Assembly (NCBI GenBank): GCA_014218235.1
Contig: CM024764.1
Location: 68,671,184-68,735,183 of the forward strand
Origin: Colocasia esculenta
Taxonomy: Eukaryota; Streptophyta; Magnoliopsida; Alismatales; Araceae
Length of the DNA stretch: 64,000 nucleotides
Direction of reading: 5' to 3'
The position numbers and the translations under genes were made by a program. How positions within the stretch are numbered: position 1 is the stretch's first letter; the number at the start of each line of letters is the position of its first letter. Shown in pieces: positions 1 to 10,500 of the stretch. Below the pieces are notes generated by a model. The model was not told where the DNA came from. It did not search any database and saw only the letters and a list, made by a program, of their open reading frames with translations.

Positions 1-129
1 TTTTCAGGTTCTTCTCCATTGTTTGCCCCTTCATTAGTCAAGTACAGTATCTTAATGAGACAAATTTTACTGAATGAAAACAAAGGGTAATGTTTGCATT
101 AGGGTGCATGGACTTAGATTTAGTATTGC

Positions 130-1419
130 GTGAGAATAAGCCTGCTGCTATTACACCTAAAAGCACTTAGGAATAGAAGACTCATTTTGAGAAATGGGAA
201 AGGTTCGACTGCTTATACCTCTTGTTTCTTCAAGGACATGTGGGGCAAAGCATTAAGGGATCTATTACAGACCATAGCTAGTGAATTTCTTAAGGTAATT
301 GAGGAACAATTTGTTAGTTCAAATAAAGCTAAAGCTAGCACTGTGATGGCTAAGCTTTCCACAATGAAATACATTGGCAGTGGTAGCATTAGGGAACATA
401 TCATGATGATGAGAGATATTGCAGCACAACTCAATGCCATGGAGGTTACCATTTCAGATACTTTCCCAGTCCATTTCATCTTAAACTCTCTGCCAAATGA
501 ATATAAGACATTCAAGATCTCCTATAACACACATCAGGCAAAATGATCTGTCAATGAATTAATGACCATGTGTGTTCAGGAGGAGGAGAGGTTAAGAGGA
601 AAGAGGAACAATACAGTTATGTTTACTTCTCATAAAGCTACTAGATTAGGAAAGAAGAAGGATGTTCAGAAGAAGGGCAAGAAGAAGAACAAGTCAAAAG
701 GCAAAAATGACAAGTGCTTTTTCTGCAACCAACCTGGACATATTAAGAAAGACTGTCTGAAAAGGAAGGCATGGTTTGAAAAGAAATGTAATTTCTCATC
801 TTATGTTTGTTATGAGTCTAATTTAGTGAATGTTTCTAAAGATACATGGTGGATTAACTCAGGTTTTCATATGCATGTTGCCACTTCTATGCAGGGATTT
901 CTTTCCCAAAGGCCTCTGAATGAGGGTGAGCAAAACATCTTCTCAGGAAATAAGACGCGCTCACAAGTCAAGGCTATAGGGATTTATAGGATTATTTTGG
1001 AATCAAGATTTGTTCTAGATGTGAAAGATACTTTTTATCTACCATCTTTTAATAGAAATTTGGTTTCAGTATCAAAACTTGATTCGGAAGGTTTAATTAT
1101 ATGTCTTGGAAACTCTTCATTTGAAATAATAAAGGATTCTATTGTCATTGGTACTAGTTCTCTATCTGATGGTTTATATAAATTGTGTCTTAGCAATGTA
1201 AATGAACAATCTCATCATACCCTGCATACTTCAGTTGTTGTTGGTAATAAGCATGGTAAAGTTAATGAAAACTCATCTATGTTGTGGCATAAGAGATTGG
1301 GTCATATCTCTATTAAGAGACTTAAGAGGTTAGTGGAAGAAGGAGTACTTCCTACTCTAGATTTCACTGACTTTGAGACATGTGTTGATTGCATAAAAGG
1401 AAAGCAAACACATGCCTAA
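130..1419 (+). pseudogene. copia gag and GAG-pre-integrase region (broken)
   Basis: The upstream part (130-543) is a UBN2-type gag, the nucleocapsid-forming retrotransposon protein. The zinc knuckle CFFCNQPGHIKKDC lies at about 715-757 in a Lys-rich stretch. Residues after it resemble the inactive-looking protease segment, followed by a GAG-pre-integrase segment with the LWHKRLGH motif near 1282-1305. An in-frame TGA at 544-546 stands where a Trp is expected (TGG to TGA), so gag is interrupted but stays in frame to 1417. A stop at 1417-1419 coincides with a frameshift: the integrase continues in another frame from 1412. Confidence 0.85.
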
Positions 1420-2120
1420 TAAGGATGCCACTAGGAGTTCTCAAGTGCTTGAAATAATCCATATTGATATATGTGGTCCCTTTCCACCCTGTTTGTCTGG
1501 CGAAAGGTACTTTGCCACCTTTATAGATGACTATTCTAGATTCATGTATCTCTATTTACTTCTTGAAAAGACAGATGTCTTCAATGCCTTTAAGGAGTTC
1601 AAGAAGAAAGTGGAGAAACAATCAGGAAAAGTAATCAAAATAGTCAGGTCTGATAGAGGTGGTGAGTATTATGGTAGGTACACTAAGATGGAACAAAGGC
1701 CTAGACCATTAGCAAGATTCCTTAAGGAGGAGGGTATTATACCACAATATACTACCCCTGGCAGTCCATATTAGAATGGAGTTACAGAAAGAAGGAATTG
1801 AACGCTTAAAGAAATGGTCAGGACAATGTTAAGTCATTCTACCTTGCCCTTGTCTTTGTGGGGGGAGGCCATTAAGACAGCTGCACACATAGTGAACAAG
1901 GTTCCTACGAAGGCTGCACCTAAGACTCTTTTTGAGCTATGGTGTGGTAGGAAACCTTCAATAAGCTACATGTGCATATGAGGGTGTCCAGTTGAGGCCA
2001 GACCATACAATCCACAAGAAAAGACTTTTGATCTCAGAACAGCCAGTGGATTCTTCATTGGTTATCCAGAGAGATCAAATGGGTATAAGTTTTATTGTCC
2101 ATCACATGCCCCATCATTAT
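1412..2120 (+). pseudogene. copia integrase core (broken)
   Basis: This is the rve-type integrase core, which inserts the cDNA into the genome. Visible motifs are HIDICGPFPP, FIDDYSRFMYLYLL and VRSDRGGEYYG, carrying two of the three catalytic acidic residues. The third would be downstream of TTPGSPY. An in-frame TAG at 1772-1774 replaces the Gln expected in SPYQNG, and a TGA follows at 1798-1800 where RRNRTL would be read. The segment after that (LSLWGEAIKTAAHIVNKVP) is still recognisable copia integrase C-terminal sequence before more stops. Confidence 0.85.
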
Positions 2121-3372
2121 AGAGATAGATAAGGCAAGATTTCTTGAGGATGGTGGAGTTAGTGGGAGTGGACCTTCTCGAGAGATTTCTTTTAAGGAGT
2201 TACAAGATCAGGCTAAAATACCAGTAGCAACTGACAACTTTATTCCTATGTTCATTCCTCATAATGATATTATTGAGGAACAAGAAGTTGTAGTTGGTCC
2301 ACCTCAAGTGGCTCTACAACCAGTAGATATCGCACATGCTGACCAACCACCTCCTCAGGTGGATCAAGGACCAACAATACGTCGATCTCAGAGAGTCAAG
2401 AAACTTGCCATATCTAATGAGTTTCTGGTGTACTTACAGGAAGATGGTTTAGACAGGGGTGATATTGATGATCCAGTGACGTTTTCACAAGCCATGGAAA
2501 GTGAAAAATCCACGTATTGGTTTGAAGCCATGAAGGAAGATCTTGACTCAATGGTTAAAAATCAAGTCTGGGAACTCGTCGACTTACCAAAAGGGTCCAA
2601 ACTTGTTGGATGCAAATGGGTATTCAAAACTAAAGTGGACTCTAAAGGTAAATTTGAGCGATATAAGGCCAGATTGGTGACTAAGGGTTTCACTCAAAGG
2701 GAATGTATTGACTATGATGAGACTTTCTCTCATGTTTCTAAGAAGCTCTCATTCATAATAGTCATGGCCTTAGTGGTTCATTTTGATTTAGAGTTGCACC
2801 AAATGGATGTGAAAATGACATTTCTTAATGGGGACCTAGATAAAGAAGTGTATATGGAACAACCTCATGGGTTTCATGTTGAAGGGAAAGAACACTTGGT
2901 ATGCAAATCAAAAAAATCCATCTATGGACTTAAGCAAGCCTCCCGTCAATGGTTCATTAAGTTTAGTGAGATCATACTGTCCTCCGGGTTCAAGGAAAAC
3001 ATTATTGATGAATGTTTATACCTAAAGGTCAGTGGGAGTAAGTTCATTATACTTTTGTATGTAGATGACATCTTACTTGTCAGTAGTGGTCTTGATTTAT
3101 TACATGAAACAAAGGTTTTTCTTTCTGAAAACTTTGAGATGAAAGATTTAGGTGAAGCTCAATGTGTGTTGGGCATTGAGATCACCAGGGATAGACCATC
3201 AGGCACTGTAGGTCTTTCTCAAAGGGCTTATATCTCAAAGGTTTTAGAAAGATTTAACATGCAATCTTGTGCACTCGATAAAAGTACCCATTGTTAAAGG
3301 TGATAAATTCAGTAAATTATAGTGTCCCAAGAATGACTTAGAAAGGAAGCAAATGGAATCTATTCCTTATGC
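2095..3372 (+). pseudogene. copia reverse transcriptase, 5' part
   Basis: RVT_2-type reverse transcriptase. The RRSQRVKK stretch precedes it, then WFEAMKEDLDSM, WELVDLPKG, KWVFKTK, QMDVKMTFLNGDL, and the catalytic LLYVDDILLV at about 3053-3082 with both Asp residues. The palm motif is intact, but the frame is lost near 3297 just before the MITE insertion. The peptide before the MITE (SIPYAS) continues as AVGSLIYL after it, showing that the RT/RNase H junction was split by a later insertion. Confidence 0.88.
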
Positions 3373-3375
3373 TTC

Positions 3376-3823
3376 CACTACAAGAAAAAACAAGTTTAGA
3401 GACCGACAATTTTGGTCTCAATTCGGTCACTACAAGAAAAAACGAGTTTAGAGACCGAATAGTGACTGAATAGGGACTGGAATTGTCAATGAAAAATTTT
3501 TGGTCACAATTCTGTGACCGAAAAATTTCGGTCATTGGTGACCGAAATGTTCAGTCACTATTTCGGTCACTACAATAGTGACTGATTGGTGACCGAAATA
3601 TTTCAGTCGCTATCAGCGACTGAAAAAATTCAGTCACTATTTTAGTGATTGAGTACTTTCGGTCACTATTTTAGTTACTGATTAGTGACATTATTCGGTC
3701 ACTAACTGAAAATATTAGTGATTGAATACTTTCGGTCACTATTCGGTCTCAAATCAGAGACTGAATAGTGATCAAAATATTCGGTCTCAAATGCAGTCTC
3801 TATGTGCGCTTTTTCTTGCTGAA
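3376..3823. mobile_element. 448-bp non-autonomous CACTA-type MITE with 3-bp TSD
   Basis: It starts CACTACAAGAAAAAAC, the standard plant CACTA (En/Spm) terminus, and ends in the approximate inverse TTTTTCTTGCTGAA. The trinucleotide TTC flanks it on both sides (3373-3375 and 3824-3826), the TSD size known for CACTA elements. Removing the element and one TTC rejoins the copia frame exactly. The interior has no ORF. It consists of many copies of short TTCGGTCACTA / TAGTGACCGAA-like motifs in both orientations, typical of CACTA subterminal repeats. A second CACTACAAGAAAAAAC begins at 3428, so the 5' end is partly duplicated. The last bases of the 3' end are degenerate. Confidence 0.88.
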
Positions 3824-4499
3824 TTCAGCTGTTGGGAGCCTGATCTACCTTCAGAGTTGTACACGTCCAGATATAGCTTTTGTTGTGGATATGCTTAGTA
3901 GATACCAGAGTGACCCAGGCATAGATCACTTGAAGGCTGCCAAGAAAGTCATGCGTTATTTGAAAGGCACAATGGATTATATGCTCACATATAGAAGGTT
4001 AGATCAACTGGAGGTCATTGCATATTCTGATGCTGATTTTGGTGGCTGCCTTGACACGAGGAAGCCCATGTCGGGTTATGTGTTCCTCTTGGCAAGGGGA
4101 GCCATTACCTGGTGCAGTGAAAAGCAGAGTGTTACAGTGACTTCCACTATGGCAGCTGAGTTTATTGCTTGTTTTGAGACTAGTGGTCAGGCCATTCAGT
4201 TGTGGAATTTGCTCACAGGTCTATTGTTTATAGATTTCATCTCTAGGCCTATCAAGATTTATTTTGACAATTCTGCTGCAATTTTCTTCTCTAAGAACAA
4301 TAAAACATCCAAGGGTGGTAGAGCCTTGGATATAAAGTATTTTGCTCTCAAAAATAGAATGAGGAATCATGAAGTGTGTATAAAATATATTGGGACAGAT
4401 CTTATGGTTGCTGACCCTCTCACTAAAGGACTACATGCTAGCGTCTTTTGTAGTCATGTGATTTGGATGGGTCTTGTAAGCTCTCTCGATATATTATGA
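3824..4499 (+). pseudogene. copia RT 3' end and RNase H
   Basis: This continues the copia pol after the MITE: AVGSLIYLQSCTRPDIAF, YSDADFGGCLDTRKPMSGY, SVTVTSTMAAEFIA, and IKYIGTDLMVADPLTKGL. These are the conserved copia RNase H blocks, with the Asp and Glu metal ligands visible. RNase H removes the RNA strand of the RNA-DNA hybrid. The ORF is open to TGA at 4497-4499, close to the usual end of copia pol. The start of this open frame before 3824 is MITE sequence, not coding. Confidence 0.88.
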
Positions 4500-4984
4500 C
4501 ATTTTCAGTTGACATTATGTTGTTATTTGTGATCACATTAATGTCATGATTCTTCTATTATTTTCTGCCTATTCCATTTATTTGTGTATACATGTTGGTT
4601 ATGGACTGGCAGAATGCATGTTTAAGTGGTGACCAGTAGATAAACATTAAGTTTGAGTTTATCTATAATTTCAAATTGGATGTTCAGTTGTAGTGAGTTG
4701 ATGACATTATGGTACATAGAAGGTGGTGTGTGATTTGAATGCATTTACCGCCATGACCCATGTCATTTGATTTACTATATTTGAACTCTTCAGGTCCTAT
4801 TAATTGGAGTGGTGTATGGTTTTGGTTTTAATCATGCACGCATGCACTGTGTTTTTCCCTTCAGGTGCAAGCCCAAGACATCAAATCTTCAAGAGTCCTT
4901 TTAAAACTATATCAGTCTATATTATATGTATATTTTCAAAGGAAGATTCGATGTACTTGTGACAAGTTGGATCAAGTGGGAGAA
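4500..4984 (+). other. copia 3' untranslated segment with polypurine tract
   Basis: Non-coding spacer between pol and the 3' LTR. It ends in AAGTGGGAGAA directly before the LTR, the expected plus-strand priming site. I see no supported gene here. Confidence 0.7.
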
Positions 4985-5316
4985 TGTTGGGTTTTACCCA
5001 ATATTAATGGTCCACTTGTATTGGGCTGCACAACTTATGCACACCATTAGGTCCAGTTAACGGAATACATTCATGGACTTAACCCATTAAGTACTCATTA
5101 GGATCCTGTTATGGGTTGGATCCAGTTCAGGTCTATTGGGACTGGTCCCTCCTCTCTATAAATATATATGTGAGACTCTCCATCATATCATATAGACTAC
5201 AGACAGATAGAGAGAGGAAACCAGAGGGAGATCATCCGGGTTATCGTCTCTCTTCCTGACGTCGTCTTCCTCCTCGCACGTGGGATGGCTTCCGCATTAA
5301 GTACACATCCCCAACA
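4985..5316 (+). repeat. copia 3' LTR
   Basis: Begins TGTTGGGTTTTACCC and ends CCCCAACA, so it has TG...CA ends with the short inverted repeat TGTTGG/CCAACA. It is preceded by a polypurine tract. A TATA-like TATAAATATATATG near 5157 lies about two-fifths of the way in. No second copy is in the window. Confidence 0.85.
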
Positions 5317-6076
5317 CCTTCAACCTTTCTTGACTTATGAGATATTTCCACGATTGAGATTGGCAATTTGACCACTCCATTAAGGGAGAGATTGCATTCT
5401 CTAATTTTCTTTAGATTTCATTTTTCAACTGTTGTCGCTTGTTTTATAAGCACAGTTGAAGGCTTCTCTCGTTTGAGAAAATATATTTTCAGAAAGTGTG
5501 TTTCCACTCATATACTCTTTTTCTCACTTTTCTTATGTTTATGTTGCAGTTTTACCGCCACATACTTGTATACAAGATTACGAACACAAAATCAGATTTT
5601 ATTTGAAACTATTTTTCACATATTTTTTATTTTAAAAAAAAAATAATTAGAAGTCTCTGACTATAATAGGGAGGTTTTTACTGTAACATGATTTAACGTA
5701 TACTATAATAAGAGATAACACTTACTGTAATGAGTTACAGCTCTGTCAGATATTAGAAAATAAATTAAATATCTTTTAAGGACTCCTAATTAATTTATCC
5801 TTAAAAAAATCATAAATATTATTTTCCATCTATTATAATCTTATATAATAGACATTATCTATAGCAAGGAAACTACAATAAGAATCACAGTAGCCGGTGA
5901 CACACAAGCACAGTGGAACGTGTCCAGACCAAAGCAGAGGGATCAGTTGAGCTGACTACGTCCATATCAAACTTCACATATTGTCGCCAGTATGTTTACC
6001 CACTTTGGCAATCATCTACGTAATCATGTGGAAAAAAAAATTGCAGGCCTTGTCAATAGTCTTTATTGGAGGTCTT

Positions 6077-6077
<1 letters not shown>

Positions 6078-6146
<69 letters not shown>
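6078..6146. repeat. (TC)n microsatellite
   Basis: Uninterrupted TC dinucleotides. They generate artificial Leu-Ser reading frames that are not genes. Confidence 0.97.
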
Positions 6147-6149
<3 letters not shown>

Positions 6150-6861
6150 TGTTTGGTCCTGTGCACCAAATCCATGGGCATTAAAATGGCACGAAGATAA
6201 CAAAGCTACTCACTGGGAGTTCCGTACATCTCAGAGCTGACACCTCCCCGTAAGCCGTTCCAAACCAGACCACCTTTCTGCCCCATGGCCCCTCTCCACC
6301 TCCTTCGGGAAGAAGTCACGAGTTAGAATTTCCGTCCACTGTACATTGATAAAAAAATTTAAATTTTTTTGAAAGATGATATTAAAGATTTAACTCTCGT
6401 TCGATGATATAATGGACTAATATTTTAATAAAAAAAAATTAAAAGAAAAACTTCCCTTCTCCCTCCATTTGAAATGGGTCGGTACGTCATGGCTAAGAAC
6501 TTCAACTGTTTCCTGGAGATGCCTTGCCCACCGACCCCCCCCGCCCCACCCTCACGCAGCCCTTCACTAATAACAAACAAGAAAAATGCTAACCTATCTC
6601 CAGAAGGTTAAGAAAGTTTACATGGTACATAAATCTTATCATAAAAGTAATTTTAAGTATTTTTCATCTTTCATGAAGTGAATTTATTTTTATTTAGCAA
6701 ATTATTTATTATAATTAAAATTTGTTTATTTTATTTAATTTATTCTATAAAATAAATAAAAATAATTTTGATAAATAGAATAAATAATTTATTATGTAAA
6801 ATAAATTTATTTTATGTAGATATATTTTATATTTGTAATTATTTTATGAGAAAATTTTAAG

Positions 6862-6953
6862 ACATATTTGATATTATGATAGATCGAAGAAGATAGAGTG
6901 AAGATATTATCAAAATAAATAGAATATCCTCACTCTATCCTAATACCAAATAT
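6862..6953. repeat. small foldback / MITE-like inverted repeat
   Basis: The outer arms CATATTTGATATTA and TAATACCAAATATG pair with one mismatch. Inner arms GATAGAGTGAAGATATT and AATATCCTCACTCTATC pair with one mismatch. They are separated by a 14-base loop, and the left arm has a short extra insert. It has no coding content, and I could not identify a family or a target duplication. Confidence 0.55.
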
Positions 6954-7142
6954 GGTTTTAGTGTCTAACAAATGATAGATATACATAAGATGGACACATC
7001 TCACAAGAGGGTGTATCATCTTAGGGATGGTCTCATCCCAATTTTTTCAATCTTAAAATATTAAAATAGCACATTCTCATTAAATGTGACTATTTTTGCG
7101 CATAATTTGAAGATGCACTAAGTATTTTCCTCAATTTATAAT

Positions 7143-7543
7143 GAGAAATGCTTTGTACACGTTCATACGGTCAAATACGCCAACGTGGAAGGACCGAGTT
7201 CGTTCCCATTCGCCCACGTTGCGCCCACGTTGTGAAGCTGCCATCTCACCTTTAGCCTCCATGTCAACAGCCATTAAAAGCGCGTCACTTCTCGTTGTGT
7301 TATCCCGAGGTTCTCATGATGACACCGCCGGCCTCACGAAACCGCGATTTCGCTTCTGAAATTTTTAATCCCATCTTTTCCCTTCCCACCCCCTTGTCCA
7401 CACTAATCTGACAGGAAGAGCCCACGATTCCCTCACCGCACAAAATTTGCAGGTGACCATCTTGCTCGTGCTGTCTTGCCCCGGCGGTGCTCTCTACAAT
7501 TCCAGCATCTTCTTCCTTCTTCATCGTGTTGTCTTGCTCATCC
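7143..7543 (+). repeat. left terminal inverted repeat and 5' region of the PMD-Ulp1 gene
   Basis: Outer 40 bases match the right end. Inner blocks shared with the right end include CATTCGCCCACGTTGC and a CCGCCGGC..TCACGAAAC..GCGATT run near 7325-7350. The repeat runs up to the first ATG, so it probably carries the promoter and 5' leader, as MuDR TIRs do. No clear TATA box is visible. Confidence 0.75.
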
Positions 7544-10500
7544 ATGGCGCCTAAGAAGAGTCTGCTAGAGCGATTCCGTCGCCGCATTACTGAGTATACA
7601 GAAGAGACCGTGGAGGAGCAACCGACGACGCTCCACCTGGAAGCAGACCTGCAAAATCCTTCATCTCCAGCACCAGAAGTACCAAAAGACAAAGGACCTA
7701 GGGGGGCATCCCAAGTGAGAGGTATGTTTCGTAGTCTTGTAATGTGTTTTCTAGTGACAAATAGATCTGTTAGGGTGACAAATATGACCTTTTCTGATGA
7801 CAAATACCTTTTTTTAGTGACAAACAGAAATTTTTCTAGTGACAAATAGGAGTAATGCCTTACCAGTGATAAATAGGACCTTATTGATGAGAAATAGTCA
7901 TTTGTAGTGATAAATATAAACTCTCCCAGTGACAAATATAAATCAGCTGATCCAGTGATAAATAGGACCTTATTGAGTCATAAATATAAACTCTCCCAGT
8001 GACAAATATCTGCTGATCCAGTGATAAATAGCTTCTTATCAGTCATAAATAGGGAATTCCCAGTGACAAATACCCATTTGTAGTGACAAATAGAAACTCT
8101 GCCAGTCACAATTAGAAATCTGATGATCCGGTGACAATACCTCCTTGTTAGTGATAAACAAGGCCCTTTCCAGTGACAAATAGCCTTTTGTAGTGATAAT
8201 TACCATTCTTCTATTCAAGTGACAATTACAATTCTTCTATGCAAGTGACAAATAGATGAACATCAGTTATACATAGGGCCTTGTAGATGACAATTAGCCA
8301 TTTGTAGTGAGAAATCACAACCTCTGCTAGTGACAAATACAAGTAAAGAATCCAGTGACAAATACCTCTTTGTTAGTGATAAATAGGCCATTCCCAGTGA
8401 CAAATACCCATTCGTAGTGACAAATAGAAACTCTGCCAGTCACAATTAGAAATCTGATGATCCAGTGACAAATACCTCCTTGTTAGTGATAAACAATGCC
8501 ATTTCCAGTGACAAATAGCCTTTTATAGTGATATTTACCACTATTCTATTCAAGTGACAATTACAATTCTTCTATGCAAGTGACAAATAGATGAACACCA
8601 GTTATGCATAGGGCCTTGTAGATGACAATTAGCCATTTGTAGTGAGAAATCACAACCTCTGCTAGTGACAAATATAAGTAAAGAATCCAGTGACAAATAC
8701 CTCTTTGTTAGTGATAAATAGGCAATTCCCAGTGACAAATACCCATTTGTAGTGACAAATAGAAACTCTGCCAGTCACAATTAGAAATCTGATGATCCGG
8801 TGACAAATACCTCCTTGTTAGTGATAAACAAGGCCCTTTCCAGTGACAAATAGCCTTTTGTAGTGATAATTACCATTCTTCTATTCAAGTGACAATTACA
8901 ATTCTTCTATGCAAGTGACAAATAGATGAACATCAGTTATACATAGGGCCTTGTAGATGACAATTAGCCATTTGTAGTGAGAAATCACAACCTCTGCTAG
9001 TGACAAATACAAGTAAAGAATCCAGTGACAAATACCTCTTTGTTAGTGATAAATAGGCCATTCCCAGTGACAAATACCCATTTGTAGTGACAAATAGAAA
9101 CTCTGTCAGTCACAATTAGAAATCTGATGATCCGGTGACAAATACCTCCTTGTTAGTGATAAACAAGGCCCTTTCTAGTGACAAATAGCCTTTTGTAGTG
9201 ATAATTACCATTCTTCTATTCAAGTGACAATTACAATTCTTCTATGCAAGTGACAAATAGATGAACATCAGTTATACATAGGGCCTTGTAGATGACAATT
9301 AGCCATTTGTAGTGAGAAATCACAACCTCTGCTAGTGACAAATACAAGTAAAGAATCCAGTGACAAATACCTCTTTGTTAGTGATAAATAGGCCATTCCC
9401 AGTGACAAATACCCATTTGTAGTGACAAATAGAAACTCTGCCAGTCACAATTAGAAATCTGATGATCCAGTGACAAATACCTCCTTGTTAGTGATAAACA
9501 AGGCCCTTTCCAGTGACAAATAGCCTTTTATAGTGATAATTACCACTATTCTATTCAAGTGACAATTACAATTCTTCTATGCAAGTGACAAATAGATGAA
9601 CACCAGTTATACATAGTTTTGTTCTCTCATTCTTTTGTTGTGTCATTCTATTGTTGACAAATGGTTTGCAGTGAGAAATAATTTATTGTTGTCTCCTTAT
9701 TCTGTTTTGATATTTCTATTTCATTGTAGCTAATCCTCCAATCATGAAAGCCCGCTCTTCAATGGACATTTATATAAAGGATAGAGATAAAATGGCATTC
9801 CTGGAATGCCATAAAATTATAATGAGGAGCACCCCATTTTCTTCTTATGTGGACAATACTTCTGGTTGCTCCTTTAGCATGAGGATGTTAGAGGACATAA
9901 TCAGCACCCATGTTGGTGGGAACATCTTCTTGCTAGGGAAGAAGGAGGTCTTGTTTACCGTTGAAGATGTGGGCATTATCTTGGGATTGCCCAGCTGTGG
10001 ACATCCCGTCCGCCATTATGGAAGCACGAAGAAAATGTCCAAGCTCCATAAGCGGTTTGGGATGGCCACAAAATTTGATCGGAAGAAGGTGCATTCGCTC
10101 ATCCAGGAAATAGTAAAATCAGATGATGAAGCAGATGTACAGGACACAGTAAGGCTGTGGATTGTGCTCCTTCTATGCACCTTTCTTGCTCCGCGATCAG
10201 CGCATTCTTGTCCACAGCAGATGCTCTCCTGCTTGGATGACATACCAAGAATAAGAGAGTATAATTGGGCAGCCGCAGTGCAGGAAGTAACACTGCATAA
10301 TTTTGATAATTTAGTTACATTTGTAAATAATCAAAGGAGTGGGGCAACTTGCCCCGCAAAGAGACGAAGTGGGAATCAATCCCAAGCTCATTATTTCATC
10401 TATGGTTGTGCTGCCTCCCTTGCTGTAAGTACCGTTAACAATCTCTATGTATACATATCATCTATACTAGTTTGGGTTTTGGGTTTAAGTAGTTATGTTT

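Larger units (their letters stand above)
1..5316 (+). mobile_element. Ty1/copia LTR retrotransposon, 5' part outside the window, decayed
   Basis: Domains run in copia order: UBN2-like gag, CCHC zinc knuckle, GAG-pre-integrase, integrase, reverse transcriptase, RNase H, polypurine tract, 3' LTR. The integrase-before-RT order identifies copia rather than gypsy. The window opens inside gag, so the 5' LTR and primer site are not seen. The reading frame is broken by at least three stops and one frameshift, and a CACTA-type MITE splits the RT/RNase H junction. The 3' flank after the LTR begins CCTTC; the matching target duplication would lie outside the window. It is a dead copy; any movement would need proteins from a relative. 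Confidence 0.93.
5317..7142. other. AT-rich non-coding spacer
   Basis: No ORF with recognisable content. The stretch contains long AT-rich runs, one CT microsatellite and one small foldback, listed separately. Confidence 0.6.

Noticed and set aside
5981..6240. Leu-Ser-rich ORFs
   Set aside because: They are translations of a TC microsatellite in different frames.
7300..7935. 211-codon - strand ORF over the left TIR
   Set aside because: It is the shadow of the TIR, exon 1 and the motif array. It has no domain, and the array part is repetitive.
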